Of a stretch of 14,406 bases of DNA, positions 7,370 through 14,161 are shown one piece after another. Within the stretch, counting starts at the first letter, position 1; every line of letters begins with the position of its first letter. The translations under genes were made by a program, and so were the position numbers. Under the pieces are notes generated by a model. That model was not told the origin of the DNA. It searched no databases and was given only the letters and a program-made list of their open reading frames with translations. The DNA comes from Cyanobacteria bacterium UBA791. Its GTDB lineage: Bacteria > Cyanobacteriota > Vampirovibrionia > Gastranaerophilales > Gastranaerophilaceae. Location of the stretch: assembly GCA_002297005.1 (NCBI GenBank), contig DBIX01000014.1, positions 1 to 14,406 of the forward strand. The letters are read 5' to 3'.

Positions 7370-9088
7370 TTATCCTTTGTCTGAAAGTAATACATTATTA
7401 AGCCCTTTACCTGATAATACCCATGGATAAACCATTTCGAAAGGTTCAATGATGAAATCCATAAATACTGGACCGTCATATTCAAAGGCTTCTTTTAAAG
7501 CTGGAAGAATTTCTTCTTCTTTTTCAATTCTGATACCTTTAGCTCCGTAAGCTTCTGCAAGTTTTACGTAATCAGGTGAAGAAATTTTTGTTTGTGAATA
7601 GTGACCGTCATACAATTTTTCTTGCCATTGTCTTACCATTCCAAGGTAACCATTGTTCATAATTACAACTTTTACTGGCAATTTATAATCAACGCAAGTC
7701 ATTAATTCTTGGATATTCATTTGTAATGAACCGTCACCAGCTATACAAATAACAGGTTTATCTTGACCTAGAGTTGCACCCATAGCAGCAGGAAAACCAA
7801 AGCCCATTGTACCTAGTCCTCCTGAAGTTACAAGTTTTCTTGGCTTATCAAAATTGAAAGCTTGAACTGTCCACATTTGGTGTTGTCCAACTTCTGTTGC
7901 TACAACTGGATCCATATCTTTTGTGTATTCATAAACTGCATCAAGCACAGTATGAGCATGTAATTTATCTGAACGAATTTCTGGAATTGCTCGTTTTGTT
8001 TTCCATTCGTTGATTACTTGAAACCACATTTTCTTAAATGTTTCGTTTGCTACGTATTCTTTTTCTTCAAGTTCTTTTAACATAGCTTGAAGAGTTAATT
8101 TTGCGTCCCCTACGATAGGAACATCTGCTTGAACCGTTTTTGAAATAGAACATGGGTCGATATCAATGTGAATAATTTTTGCATCTTGTGCAAATTTCTT
8201 CAAAGAACCTGTAATTCTATCGTTAAATCTTGTACCAATTGCAAGTAAAACATCGCAATCATTAACAGCAAAATTTGCCCAATAATTACCGTGCATACCA
8301 AGCATACCAAGAGATAGAGAATCTTTTGTTGGAAACGTGCCAACACCCATAAGAGTATTCGCTACTGGAATTTCTAATCTTCTTGCAAGTTCTCTCAATT
8401 CTTCGCAAGCGTTAGCGGCAAGAACCCCTCCACCAGCAATAATTACTGGTCTTTTTGCTCTGCATAATAAATCTAGGGCTTGTGAAATTTGTTTTGTATT
8501 ACCTTGGTAATTTGGTTTATAACCTTGTAAATTAATTGTTTCAGGATATTCAAATTCACTATTAGCTGTTAGAATATTTTTTGCTAAATCGATTAAAACA
8601 GGACCTTGTTTACCTGTTGTAGCGATGTGAAAAGCTTCTTTTATTACTTTTGGTAAATCTTTTATGTCTTTAACTAAATAATTATGTTTACAACAAGCAC
8701 GAGTGATACCAACAATATCAGCCTCTTGGAATGCATCATTACCAATTAAATTAGCAGAAACTTGACCTGTAAATACAACAATTGGGTATCCATCAAGATA
8801 AGCATTTGCAATACCAGTAACTGTATTTGTTGCTCCAGGACCAGAAGTTACAATTGCAACTCCACATTTGCCTGAAACTCTAGCATAACCCTCTGCAGCA
8901 TGTACGGCTGCTTGTTCGTGTCTTACTAAATAATGTTTTATATCTTTTTCGTGGTATAAAGCTTCGTAAATATCAAGTATTGCACCCCCAGGGTATCCAA
9001 AAACTGTATCTACACCTTCTTTTTTTAGGGATTCAATAAGTATTTGTGCTCCTGTTAGAGTATTTGTTTCACACGTTTCTTGTGTCAT
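7370..9088 (-). CDS. ilvB: Acetolactate synthase, large (catalytic) subunit
   Basis: ThDP- and FAD-dependent enzyme that condenses pyruvate with pyruvate or 2-oxobutyrate, the first common step to valine, leucine and isoleucine. Numbered from the upstream ATG (9094), the N-terminal domain has VFGYPGGAILDIYEA and the catalytic Glu60 in VRHEQAA. The middle FAD-binding domain carries GGGVLAANA and GMLGMHG. The C-terminal ThDP/Mg site is GDGSLQMN (453-460) to NNGYLG (480-485), followed by VRQWQEKL with the conserved Trp490. I place the start at the second ATG (9088, 572 residues) because AGAAGGA lies 6 nt before it, while the same site abuts the ATG at 9094 with no spacer. It is followed by ilvN after 7 nt and preceded by its own promoter. 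Confidence 0.96.
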   Translation of the reverse strand: MTQETCETNTLTGAQILIESLKKEGVDTVFGYPGGAILDIYEALYHEKDIKHYLVRHEQAAVHAAEGYARVSGKCGVAIVTSGPGATNTVTGIANAYLDGYPIVVFTGQVSANLIGNDAFQEADIVGITRACCKHNYLVKDIKDLPKVIKEAFHIATTGKQGPVLIDLAKNILTANSEFEYPETINLQGYKPNYQGNTKQISQALDLLCRAKRPVIIAGGGVLAANACEELRELARRLEIPVANTLMGVGTFPTKDSLSLGMLGMHGNYWANFAVNDCDVLLAIGTRFNDRITGSLKKFAQDAKIIHIDIDPCSISKTVQADVPIVGDAKLTLQAMLKELEEKEYVANETFKKMWFQVINEWKTKRAIPEIRSDKLHAHTVLDAVYEYTKDMDPVVATEVGQHQMWTVQAFNFDKPRKLVTSGGLGTMGFGFPAAMGATLGQDKPVICIAGDGSLQMNIQELMTCVDYKLPVKVVIMNNGYLGMVRQWQEKLYDGHYSQTKISSPDYVKLAEAYGAKGIRIEKEEEILPALKEAFEYDGPVFMDFIIEPFEMVYPWVLSGKGLNNVLLSDKG

Positions 9089-9094
9089 ATCCAT

Positions 9095-9101
9095 TCCTTC
9101 T
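9095..9101 (-). promoter_or_regulatory. Ribosome binding site that decides the ilvB start
   Basis: AGAAGGA on the minus strand directly touches the ATG at 9094 but is 6 nt from the in-frame ATG at 9088. Normal Shine-Dalgarno spacing favours the second ATG. Confidence 0.65.
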
Positions 9102-9134
9102 TTAATCTAGTCAAAAGTAATCGTAGTATCTTAA

Positions 9135-9163
9135 TTTATACAATAATTTTGTATAATAATCAA
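9135..9163 (-). promoter_or_regulatory. Sigma70-type promoter of ilvBN
   Basis: In the 132-nt gap upstream of ilvB, the minus strand reads TTGATT (-35, 9163-9158), a 17-nt spacer, then TATAAA (-10, 9140-9135). Transcription would begin near 9128, giving a leader of about 40 nt. Match to consensus is 4/6 and 5/6 with optimal spacing. The region is very AT-rich, so some caution applies. Confidence 0.6.
9136..9156. promoter_or_regulatory. Palindrome over the ilvB promoter, candidate operator
   Basis: A perfect inverted repeat, TTATACAA-taatt-TTGTATAA (8-bp arms, 5-nt centre), covers most of the -10 hexamer and most of the spacer. Its position would let a dimeric repressor block RNA polymerase. 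Hairpin formation in RNA is unlikely to matter because it mostly lies upstream of the predicted start site. Confidence 0.4.
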
Positions 9164-9226
9164 GAATTTTACGTTAAAATTATAAACTTTGTTATATTTG
9201 TAGTAGTTAAGATTTATAATTACAAA

Positions 9227-9598
9227 TTATTCTTCTTCAAAAAGAATTTGTCCTGTTCTTGGCATTTCTGCTGTGTAAGCGTTTCTAACCTTGATATTGT
9301 TATTAACTCTATTTATATCACCTTTCAAATTATCTTTAATTTTTATTAAAGACTCCATTGTGTATTTTATTTCCACAATTGCTTTTGTTTCTAATTCCGA
9401 AATCTCTTGTTTATTTTCTTCCGGAACTGTCATTCCCATTCTTGCAAATTTTATTTGATTCATTAAATTGTCAAGTTGAGTAGCTTTTTGGATAGCAGAA
9501 TCCATGTTTCCACTTGCGACAAGATTTTTAACCTCTTCGTTAAGGTTAAAAAGTTGAGTGTACATAACTTTTAATTGTTCAATAGGTTCTTGATTCAT
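9227..9598 (-). CDS. Putative FliT/FlgN-like flagellar export chaperone
   Basis: Small, mostly helical protein of 123 residues with no signal peptide. The N-terminal pattern LFNLNEEVKNLVASGNMDSA then QLDNLMNQI (17-49) resembles the helical pair of FliT/FlgN-type chaperones. A second long helix spans about 62-105, ending in a C-terminal tail that includes YTAEMPRTG. Identity is weak on sequence alone and rests largely on position: it lies 3 nt downstream of fliS, where fliT is often found. Its Shine-Dalgarno GAGGG lies within the last codons of fliS, so translation is coupled. If correct, it would bind a late flagellar export substrate such as FliD in the cytosol. It could instead be an unrelated lineage-specific flagellar protein. 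Confidence 0.5.
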   Translation of the reverse strand: MNQEPIEQLKVMYTQLFNLNEEVKNLVASGNMDSAIQKATQLDNLMNQIKFARMGMTVPEENKQEISELETKAIVEIKYTMESLIKIKDNLKGDINRVNNNIKVRNAYTAEMPRTGQILFEEE

Positions 9599-9601
9599 TG
9601 A

Positions 9602-10105
9602 TTATCCCTCGTAAGTGGTTTCATCCTCGTCGTCTTCATCATCTTCGTCGTCGTATTCGTAATCCTCATCGTCATCTTCTTCATCGTTTGCGACGTAAGT
9701 ATCACCACCAGCATTTGTTGTTTGCGTTGTTTCAGGTTTAACCATATTCATAGCTTGTTTCCAAGTTGCTCTTAAATCAACCAAAAATTTTAAAACCTCT
9801 TGTACAATAGTTTTATCTTTTTTCATATTTGCTTCAACAAGTCTATTGTAAAAATATTGATAAAGTGCGTTTAGTCTTACTGCAAAATCGCCACCTTGCT
9901 CAAAATCAAGCGTATTCATAAATTCTAAAAGAATACGTTCTGCTCCAACAAGATTGTTGTATGTTTCTTGGTGATTTTTTTCATCAAGAGCAATTAAAGC
10001 TTTATTTAAAAATTGTATAGCCCCGTCATAAAGTAATATCAACACTTTTTCTGGTGTTGCTGTTTCTACTTCTGTTCTTTGATATTGTTTTAAATATGGA
10101 TTCAT
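9602..10105 (-). CDS. fliS: Flagellin export chaperone FliS with acidic C-terminal tail
   Basis: Cytosolic chaperone that binds the C-terminus of flagellin and prevents premature polymerisation before export. Residues 1-122 are a full FliS domain: NPYLKQYQRTEVETATPEKV then LILLYDGAIQFLNKA, and ERILLEFMNTLDFEQGGDFA then LYQYFYNRLVEAN. The usual FliS is about 125-135 residues; this one has 167, because a linker (about 123-140) leads to a tail at 141-162 in which 20 of 22 residues are Asp or Glu. Codons in the tail are a near-repeat of GAC/GAT/GAA. A good AGAGGT site lies 5 nt before the ATG. It sits between the FlaG-like and FliT-like genes; no flagellin or fliD gene is in the window. Confidence 0.92.
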   Translation of the reverse strand: MNPYLKQYQRTEVETATPEKVLILLYDGAIQFLNKALIALDEKNHQETYNNLVGAERILLEFMNTLDFEQGGDFAVRLNALYQYFYNRLVEANMKKDKTIVQEVLKFLVDLRATWKQAMNMVKPETTQTTNAGGDTYVANDEEDDDEDYEYDDEDDEDDEDETTYEG

Positions 10106-10116
10106 TTATACCTCTG

Positions 10117-10599
10117 CTATATTTTTTTGTTTACAAGTACACCTGATGATATTTTCAACTTATCTATTAATTTTATCAAGTCAGTTGTGTTAATTGTTTC
10201 AACGACTGTGTTTGTATTTTTGTTATACAATTCGATTATTTCAGAATTTCTGTTTAATCTGATTGCTAACTGGTCAGAAAATTTGGTGTAAAAATCTAAA
10301 TCCTTTATGTTTGAATCAAGAGATTCTGTTTCAATGGTATAAGGTGCTTCAGCTTTTGTAGAAGCTTTAGATTTTTTTCTTTTACCTCTTTTCTTTAATT
10401 TAGTTTTTGTTTGGCTTTCATCCTTTTCTTTTTCTTCATCTAGAGTAACGGCTTTTTCGCTATCCATATTTGCAATTTGGTCGACGTTTTTTGTTCCAAG
10501 ACCACTTCGAATACTTTGTTCTGTATTCATTGCCATTTGTGCAGATGTGTTGTCTTGTCCTAAACCAACTTGTCTTAAAGAAAATCCATCTAATGCCAT
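10117..10599 (-). CDS. FlaG-family flagellar protein with basic linker
   Basis: The C-terminal part (about 100-160) has the FlaG pattern: an amphipathic start DFYTKFSDQLAIRLNR, then a beta-rich stretch EIIELYNKNTNTVVETI and a final helix DLIKLIDKL, comparable to FlaG 'LRFxxD...VxVxDxETxEVIRxIP..'. FlaG proteins are associated with filament length and commonly precede fliD and fliS. The N-terminal 60 residues are polar and unrecognised. Residues 65-78 are strongly basic (10 Lys/Arg of 14, around KKRGKRKKSK). Length is 160, longer than most FlaG. The start has only a weak GGAT site. It lies 11 nt before fliS and is the first gene of the flagellar trio. No fliD follows. Confidence 0.6.
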   Translation of the reverse strand: MALDGFSLRQVGLGQDNTSAQMAMNTEQSIRSGLGTKNVDQIANMDSEKAVTLDEEKEKDESQTKTKLKKRGKRKKSKASTKAEAPYTIETESLDSNIKDLDFYTKFSDQLAIRLNRNSEIIELYNKNTNTVVETINTTDLIKLIDKLKISSGVLVNKKI

Positions 10600-10622
10600 T
10601 TTGTATTATCCATGTAAATATC

Positions 10623-10651
10623 TTGCACTAAACATGATTATAATATATAAT
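10623..10651 (+). promoter_or_regulatory. Promoter for the unknown protein-asparaginase pair
   Basis: TTGCAC (10623-10628), a 17-nt spacer and a perfect TATAAT (10646-10651) lie in the short divergent gap. The -10 overlaps the ATG at 10650, which argues that this ATG is not the start. A second TATAAT at 10639-10644 has no good -35 at normal distance. On the other strand TATAAT at 10642-10637 could serve the flagellar genes, with a poor -35. Confidence 0.5.
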
Positions 10652-10671
10652 GAAAAAAAATAGAATATATC

Positions 10672-10677
10672 GGAGAG
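10672..10677 (+). promoter_or_regulatory. Ribosome binding site pointing to a TTG start
   Basis: GGAGAG, the best Shine-Dalgarno match in the region, is 8 nt before the in-frame TTG at 10686. It lies inside the reading frame if the ATG at 10650 were used, where it would have no purpose. Confidence 0.6.
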
Positions 10678-10685
10678 TTGATTTT

Positions 10686-11438
10686 TTGAAAAAGAGTTTA
10701 TTAGAAACATTCATGGAACATTTATTTGAGTTTCCGTTATGGGTAAAACAAGTTATTTACCTACGTTTGCGAGAGCATTTAAAAGGATTCTTGAGTGAGG
10801 AATTTTTAAATACAAGTATTGAGGATAGTTTCCATTTATATAGACCGAAATTGTCCTATATTGGTAAAACTGAGCTTTTAGAAAAAGAGGCTGGTTTGGA
10901 TGCCAATTTGTACACTTTCTTGGGCATGGTTGAAGAAGGCTATGATATTATTACAATTGCTTTAAATAATTTCTGGACAATAGAAGAAGTTTCTAAATAC
11001 TTTATTTTCTGTTGTGAACAAAATTATATCAAATCACCAGTTCCAAACCCTATTATGATTATGGCTGGTTATTTAGCGGGTAAATACCGTACTGGTGAAT
11101 ACTTTAAACGTATTGGTAAAATTAATATTGACCAATTGGAACATACAATTCGTATTCAAAAAGAATTGAGAGAAAAAGGCGAAAGACCTCAATTCGTTGA
11201 ATTGATGATTGAATTTGGTTATATTACAGAGGCTGATTCAAAAGCATTATTGATTATTAAGGAACAAGCATCTAAGAGATTTATTTTAGATGTTGCACTT
11301 ATTCCTGAGGGAATGTCTTTAGATGGAGAAAGTGCAGACAAATATATTGCAGAAGTAAATGAATTAAAACATGAAAATGCAAAATTAAAATCTCAATTGA
11401 ACAAAATCTTATTATTCTTGAAGAAAAATGCAAAATAA
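10686..11438 (+). CDS. Unrecognised protein with GspE-N-like segment and C-terminal coiled coil
   Basis: I do not recognise this protein as a whole. Numbering from the upstream ATG at 10650, residues 20-135 are helical and soluble with many aromatics. Residues 140-207 follow the pattern of the N-terminal domain of type II secretion/type IV pilus ATPases (GEYFKRIGKINIDQLEHTI, then VELMIEFGYITEADSKALL; consensus like G..L...G.I...QL..AL..Q). The C-terminus, 232-258, is a Lys/Glu/Leu heptad coiled coil. No membrane segment or nucleotide-binding motif is present. I choose TTG at 10686 (250 residues) because GGAGAG at 10672-10677 lies 8 nt upstream and the ATG at 10650 has no ribosome site and overlaps a -10. 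The end overlaps the asparaginase gene by 11 nt. Confidence 0.75.
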   Translation: MKKSLLETFMEHLFEFPLWVKQVIYLRLREHLKGFLSEEFLNTSIEDSFHLYRPKLSYIGKTELLEKEAGLDANLYTFLGMVEEGYDIITIALNNFWTIEEVSKYFIFCCEQNYIKSPVPNPIMIMAGYLAGKYRTGEYFKRIGKINIDQLEHTIRIQKELREKGERPQFVELMIEFGYITEADSKALLIIKEQASKRFILDVALIPEGMSLDGESADKYIAEVNELKHENAKLKSQLNKILLFLKKNAK

Positions 11439-12372
11439 GTATTATTATCCAATTAAACTTGTAGAACATGTAAGAGATGGGCTTGTTGAACAAGAACATT
11501 CTGGTTTTGTCGTGTTAAGTTTAGAGGGTGAAATAAAAGAATTTGGCGATACTATGGAGTATCCATTTTATCTTCGTTCTTGTGCAAAACCTCTTCAGGC
11601 AGCGTTATTAATAGATGAAAAATTGGATGAAACTTTAGGCTTAACTTCTGAAGAAATTGCGATTGGTTGTGCTTCTCATGCTGGCGAGGATTGTCACGTG
11701 CAAACTGCAAAAAGTTTTATGTACAAAGCCGATATTTGCGAAGGTTGGATAAGATGTGGTCTTCATACGCCTTTAGCAAAATCTATTACTTGTGATGAGC
11801 CAACTGTTTTTCATAATAATTGTTGTGGAAAACATATTTTGATGTTGGCTTTAGCAAAACATTTTGGTTTTGACGTGAATACTTATTATGAAAAAGACCA
11901 TCCTTTGCAAAAGATGATTAAGAAAAAAGTTTACGAACTTTGTGAGTATGACGGCGATACTCCAGTTACTAAAGATGGTTGTGGTGTTCCTATTTTTTCA
12001 ATGCCTTTAAAAAATATGTTGAAAGGATATTTGAATTTATTCTTAAACCCTGCTTATTTAAAAATAAAAAATGCTTTCTTAAATAATCCATATATCATTG
12101 GTGGTGAAGATAGATTAGATACAAAAGTTATGCAAGGTTCAGCCGGTTGTATCGCAAAAGTTGGAGCTGAGGGCTTGTGTGTTGTTGTAAATACTCTATC
12201 AAATGAGGGTTTTATTGTTAATATTCTTGATTCTGATATGCCAACAAGAGAATTTGTTGTTTTGAGTATAATGAACAAACTTGGCTGGGGTCATTTTGAA
12301 CTTAATAAAGATATAAAAACTCTTCACGGAGATATTGTCGGTCAAAAAGAATTTATGATTGATGATTTATAA
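11428..12372 (+). CDS. L-asparaginase of the Rhizobium etli (ReAV-like, Asparaginase_II) family
   Basis: Predicted to hydrolyse asparagine to aspartate and ammonia. It belongs to the Asparaginase_II family (PF06089), unrelated to E. coli AnsA/AnsB. Motifs match the R. etli ReAV enzyme: YLRSCAKPLQA, with Ser51 and Lys54 at the positions of the ReAV Ser-Lys pair; CASHAGEDCH with Ser83; NNCCGKH with Cys132 and Lys135, and Cys185 in DGCGVP, corresponding to the metal-site residues; and Cys251 in AEGLCVV. At 314 residues it is slightly shorter than typical. There is no signal peptide, so it is cytosolic. The ATG lies inside the last codons of the upstream gene (11-nt overlap), suggesting coupled translation. 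A strong hairpin terminator follows. Residue correspondences are from memory of the family. Confidence 0.82.
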   Translation: MQNKYYYPIKLVEHVRDGLVEQEHSGFVVLSLEGEIKEFGDTMEYPFYLRSCAKPLQAALLIDEKLDETLGLTSEEIAIGCASHAGEDCHVQTAKSFMYKADICEGWIRCGLHTPLAKSITCDEPTVFHNNCCGKHILMLALAKHFGFDVNTYYEKDHPLQKMIKKKVYELCEYDGDTPVTKDGCGVPIFSMPLKNMLKGYLNLFLNPAYLKIKNAFLNNPYIIGGEDRLDTKVMQGSAGCIAKVGAEGLCVVVNTLSNEGFIVNILDSDMPTREFVVLSIMNKLGWGHFELNKDIKTLHGDIVGQKEFMIDDL

Positions 12373-12389
12373 TAAATTTAATCAACGAA

Positions 12390-12422
12390 ATAGTGCGAAG
12401 CTTTTACAAAGCTTCGCACTAT
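12390..12422. terminator. Bidirectional hairpin terminator between the asparaginase gene and argS
   Basis: A perfect 15-bp inverted repeat (ATAGTGCGAAGCTTT / AAAGCTTCGCACTAT) with a 3-nt centre lies 17 nt after the asparaginase stop and 26 nt after the argS stop. AT-rich tracts flank both sides (AATTTATTTT on +, AAATTTATT on -), so it probably ends both convergent transcripts. The U tracts are imperfect. Confidence 0.85.
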
Positions 12423-12448
12423 AATTTATTTTAAATTTCTATTTACTA

Positions 12449-14134
12449 CTACATTTTTTCGGGAGCAGAAACTGCAAGAATATCTAGTGCTTGTTTTAGA
12501 ACTGATTTTGTTGCATAAACAAGTGCTAATCTACCTTCCATAACTTTTCTATCGTCAACTAATACACGATTTTTTGTATAGAATGAGTGGAATTCTGCTG
12601 CAAGTTCTGATAAGTATCTACAAATTGTGTAAACACTTCTCGCTTGTGCAGATAAAGTAATTGTGTTTTTGAAATCTTCCAATTTTAAGATTAAAGATTT
12701 TGCATTTTCTACATCATCTTCAATTTCTTCTGCTTTAAAGTTTTTGAAGATATTATCCAATTCTTCTTGGCTCATTAAAGCTGGAGTTTTTTCGCCTGTT
12801 TCTGTGTCGATTTTTTCGTTTACAACGTTTCTCAAGATTGAGCAAGCTCTGGCATGAGCGTATTGAACGTAGAACACAGGGTTTTCGTCAGTTGATTTTT
12901 TAGCTAATTCAATATCAAAATCAAGAGTGTTATTAATATCTCTCATACACATCCAAAATCTTGTTGCATCAACACCAACTTCTTCGATTAAATCGCCTAG
13001 AGTAATCATATTTTTACGTTTACCCATTCTTGTTTGTTCACCATTGATAACAAGGTTAACAAGTTGACCTAAAAGGACTTCAAGTTTGTTTGGGTCATAT
13101 CCAAGAGCTTCAATAGATGCTTTTACACGAGCAACGTAACCGTGATGGTCAGCACCCCAAATGTTGATTAATCTATCAAAGCCTCTATCTAATTTGTCCT
13201 TGTGATAAGCAATATCAGCTGTTAAATATGTATTTGAACCATCAGCTTTTTTGATAACTCTATCTTCGTCATCGCCGTATTCTGATGATTTGAACCAAAT
13301 TGCACCATCTTTTTCGTAAAGTTTTCTGCTTTCTTCAAGTTTTTTGTAAGACGCTTCAACTTTACCAGTATTGTGCAAATCTAGTTCTGAATAGAATTTG
13401 TCGAAATGTACTCTGAAATTGTCTAATAAATCTCTTTGTTGTTTTTCCATTTCTTTTTTTGCGTAATCAGAAAGAACTTTTATATCTTCTGTGTATTCGT
13501 GTTCTGATAAGAATTTTTTAGCAACAGGAATTAGATATTCCCCTGGATAGAAGTTTTTTCTTTCAACTTCATCAGTTGGGAAATCAACATTTTCGCCTTT
13601 TTCTTGTTTAAGTCTGATTAATAAAGAGTTGCCAAGTTTTTGAATTTGGCTACCAGCATCGTTGATATAAAATTCTTGGTAAACATCGTGACCATAGAAT
13701 TTTAAAAGATTTGCTAATGCACTTCCCATAGCAGCCCAACGACCGTGACCAATGTGGAATGGTCCTGTAGGGTTTGCTGAAATATATTCAAGATTTATGT
13801 ATTCTTTTTCAATATTTTCAGGTTTACCATAGTTTTCGCCTTTTTGCAGAATTTCTTCTACTGTATCGGCAAGCATTTTTTTGCCTGCTTTAAAATTCAT
13901 AAAACCACCGATTAGAGTTACTTCATAACCATTTTTAGAAAGTTGTTTTTCTATATTTTGAGCAATAACTGGTGGAGCTGTTTTTAAATCTCTAGCTAAT
14001 GGTGATACGTTAATTGCAAAATCACCAAAATCAGGATTTTTAGGTTTTTCAACATGTAAGTTGAAAGTTGTTATTTCTGGGTATGCTTTTTTCAAAGCTT
14101 CTTTTGTTTCGTTTTCAAAAAATTGTTTGTACAT
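12449..14134 (-). CDS. argS: Arginyl-tRNA synthetase
   Basis: Class Ia synthetase that charges tRNA-Arg in the cytosol. With the start at 14134 the protein has 561 residues, normal for bacterial ArgRS. An N-terminal Add-1 domain (1-85, FGDFAINV) leads to the catalytic domain ANPTGPFHIGHGRWAAMGSA, with HIGH at 127-130. WGADHHGYVARVKA lies at 326-340. The KMSKS position reads MGKR (370-373), with Gly in place of the first Ser, followed by LIEEVGVDATRFW. The anticodon-binding DALR domain begins near 418 (ENPVFYVQYAHARA). The ATG at 14134 has GGAG 9 nt upstream. An upstream in-frame TTG at 14188 would add 18 residues but falls in the -35 element. It is transcribed alone and convergent to the asparaginase gene. 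Confidence 0.95.
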   Translation of the reverse strand: MYKQFFENETKEALKKAYPEITTFNLHVEKPKNPDFGDFAINVSPLARDLKTAPPVIAQNIEKQLSKNGYEVTLIGGFMNFKAGKKMLADTVEEILQKGENYGKPENIEKEYINLEYISANPTGPFHIGHGRWAAMGSALANLLKFYGHDVYQEFYINDAGSQIQKLGNSLLIRLKQEKGENVDFPTDEVERKNFYPGEYLIPVAKKFLSEHEYTEDIKVLSDYAKKEMEKQQRDLLDNFRVHFDKFYSELDLHNTGKVEASYKKLEESRKLYEKDGAIWFKSSEYGDDEDRVIKKADGSNTYLTADIAYHKDKLDRGFDRLINIWGADHHGYVARVKASIEALGYDPNKLEVLLGQLVNLVINGEQTRMGKRKNMITLGDLIEEVGVDATRFWMCMRDINNTLDFDIELAKKSTDENPVFYVQYAHARACSILRNVVNEKIDTETGEKTPALMSQEELDNIFKNFKAEEIEDDVENAKSLILKLEDFKNTITLSAQARSVYTICRYLSELAAEFHSFYTKNRVLVDDRKVMEGRLALVYATKSVLKQALDILAVSAPEKM

Positions 14135-14143
14135 AAATTTATT

Positions 14144-14147
14144 CTCC
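14144..14147 (-). promoter_or_regulatory. Ribosome binding site that decides the argS start
   Basis: GGAG in the context ACGGAGAAT is 9 nt before the ATG at 14134. The TTG at 14188 has no comparable site. Confidence 0.7.
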
Positions 14148-14161
14148 GTTTTTATAAATTT

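Noticed and set aside
9165..9181. AATTTTA-CGT-TAAAATT hairpin upstream of the ilvB promoter, as a terminator of the flagellar cluster
   Set aside because: All-AT stem with a 3-nt loop and no downstream U tract; too weak to call.
9080..9349. 89-codon + strand frame across the ilvB promoter gap
   Set aside because: Rich in Phe/Ile/Tyr/Asn as expected from AT-rich noncoding DNA, overlaps two real genes, and lacks a Shine-Dalgarno.
9602..9690. Trinucleotide near-repeats (GTC/ATC/TTC on +) as a CRISPR or microsatellite element
   Set aside because: They are the codons of the FliS acidic tail, in frame and imperfect; no spacer structure.
10606..10632. Sigma28-like flagellar promoter upstream of the FlaG-like gene (GATAA core with a TTTA about 15 nt upstream, minus strand)
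   Set aside because: Match to TAAA-N15-GCCGATAA is poor in both boxes, and the start site would fall at or after the ATG, leaving no leader.
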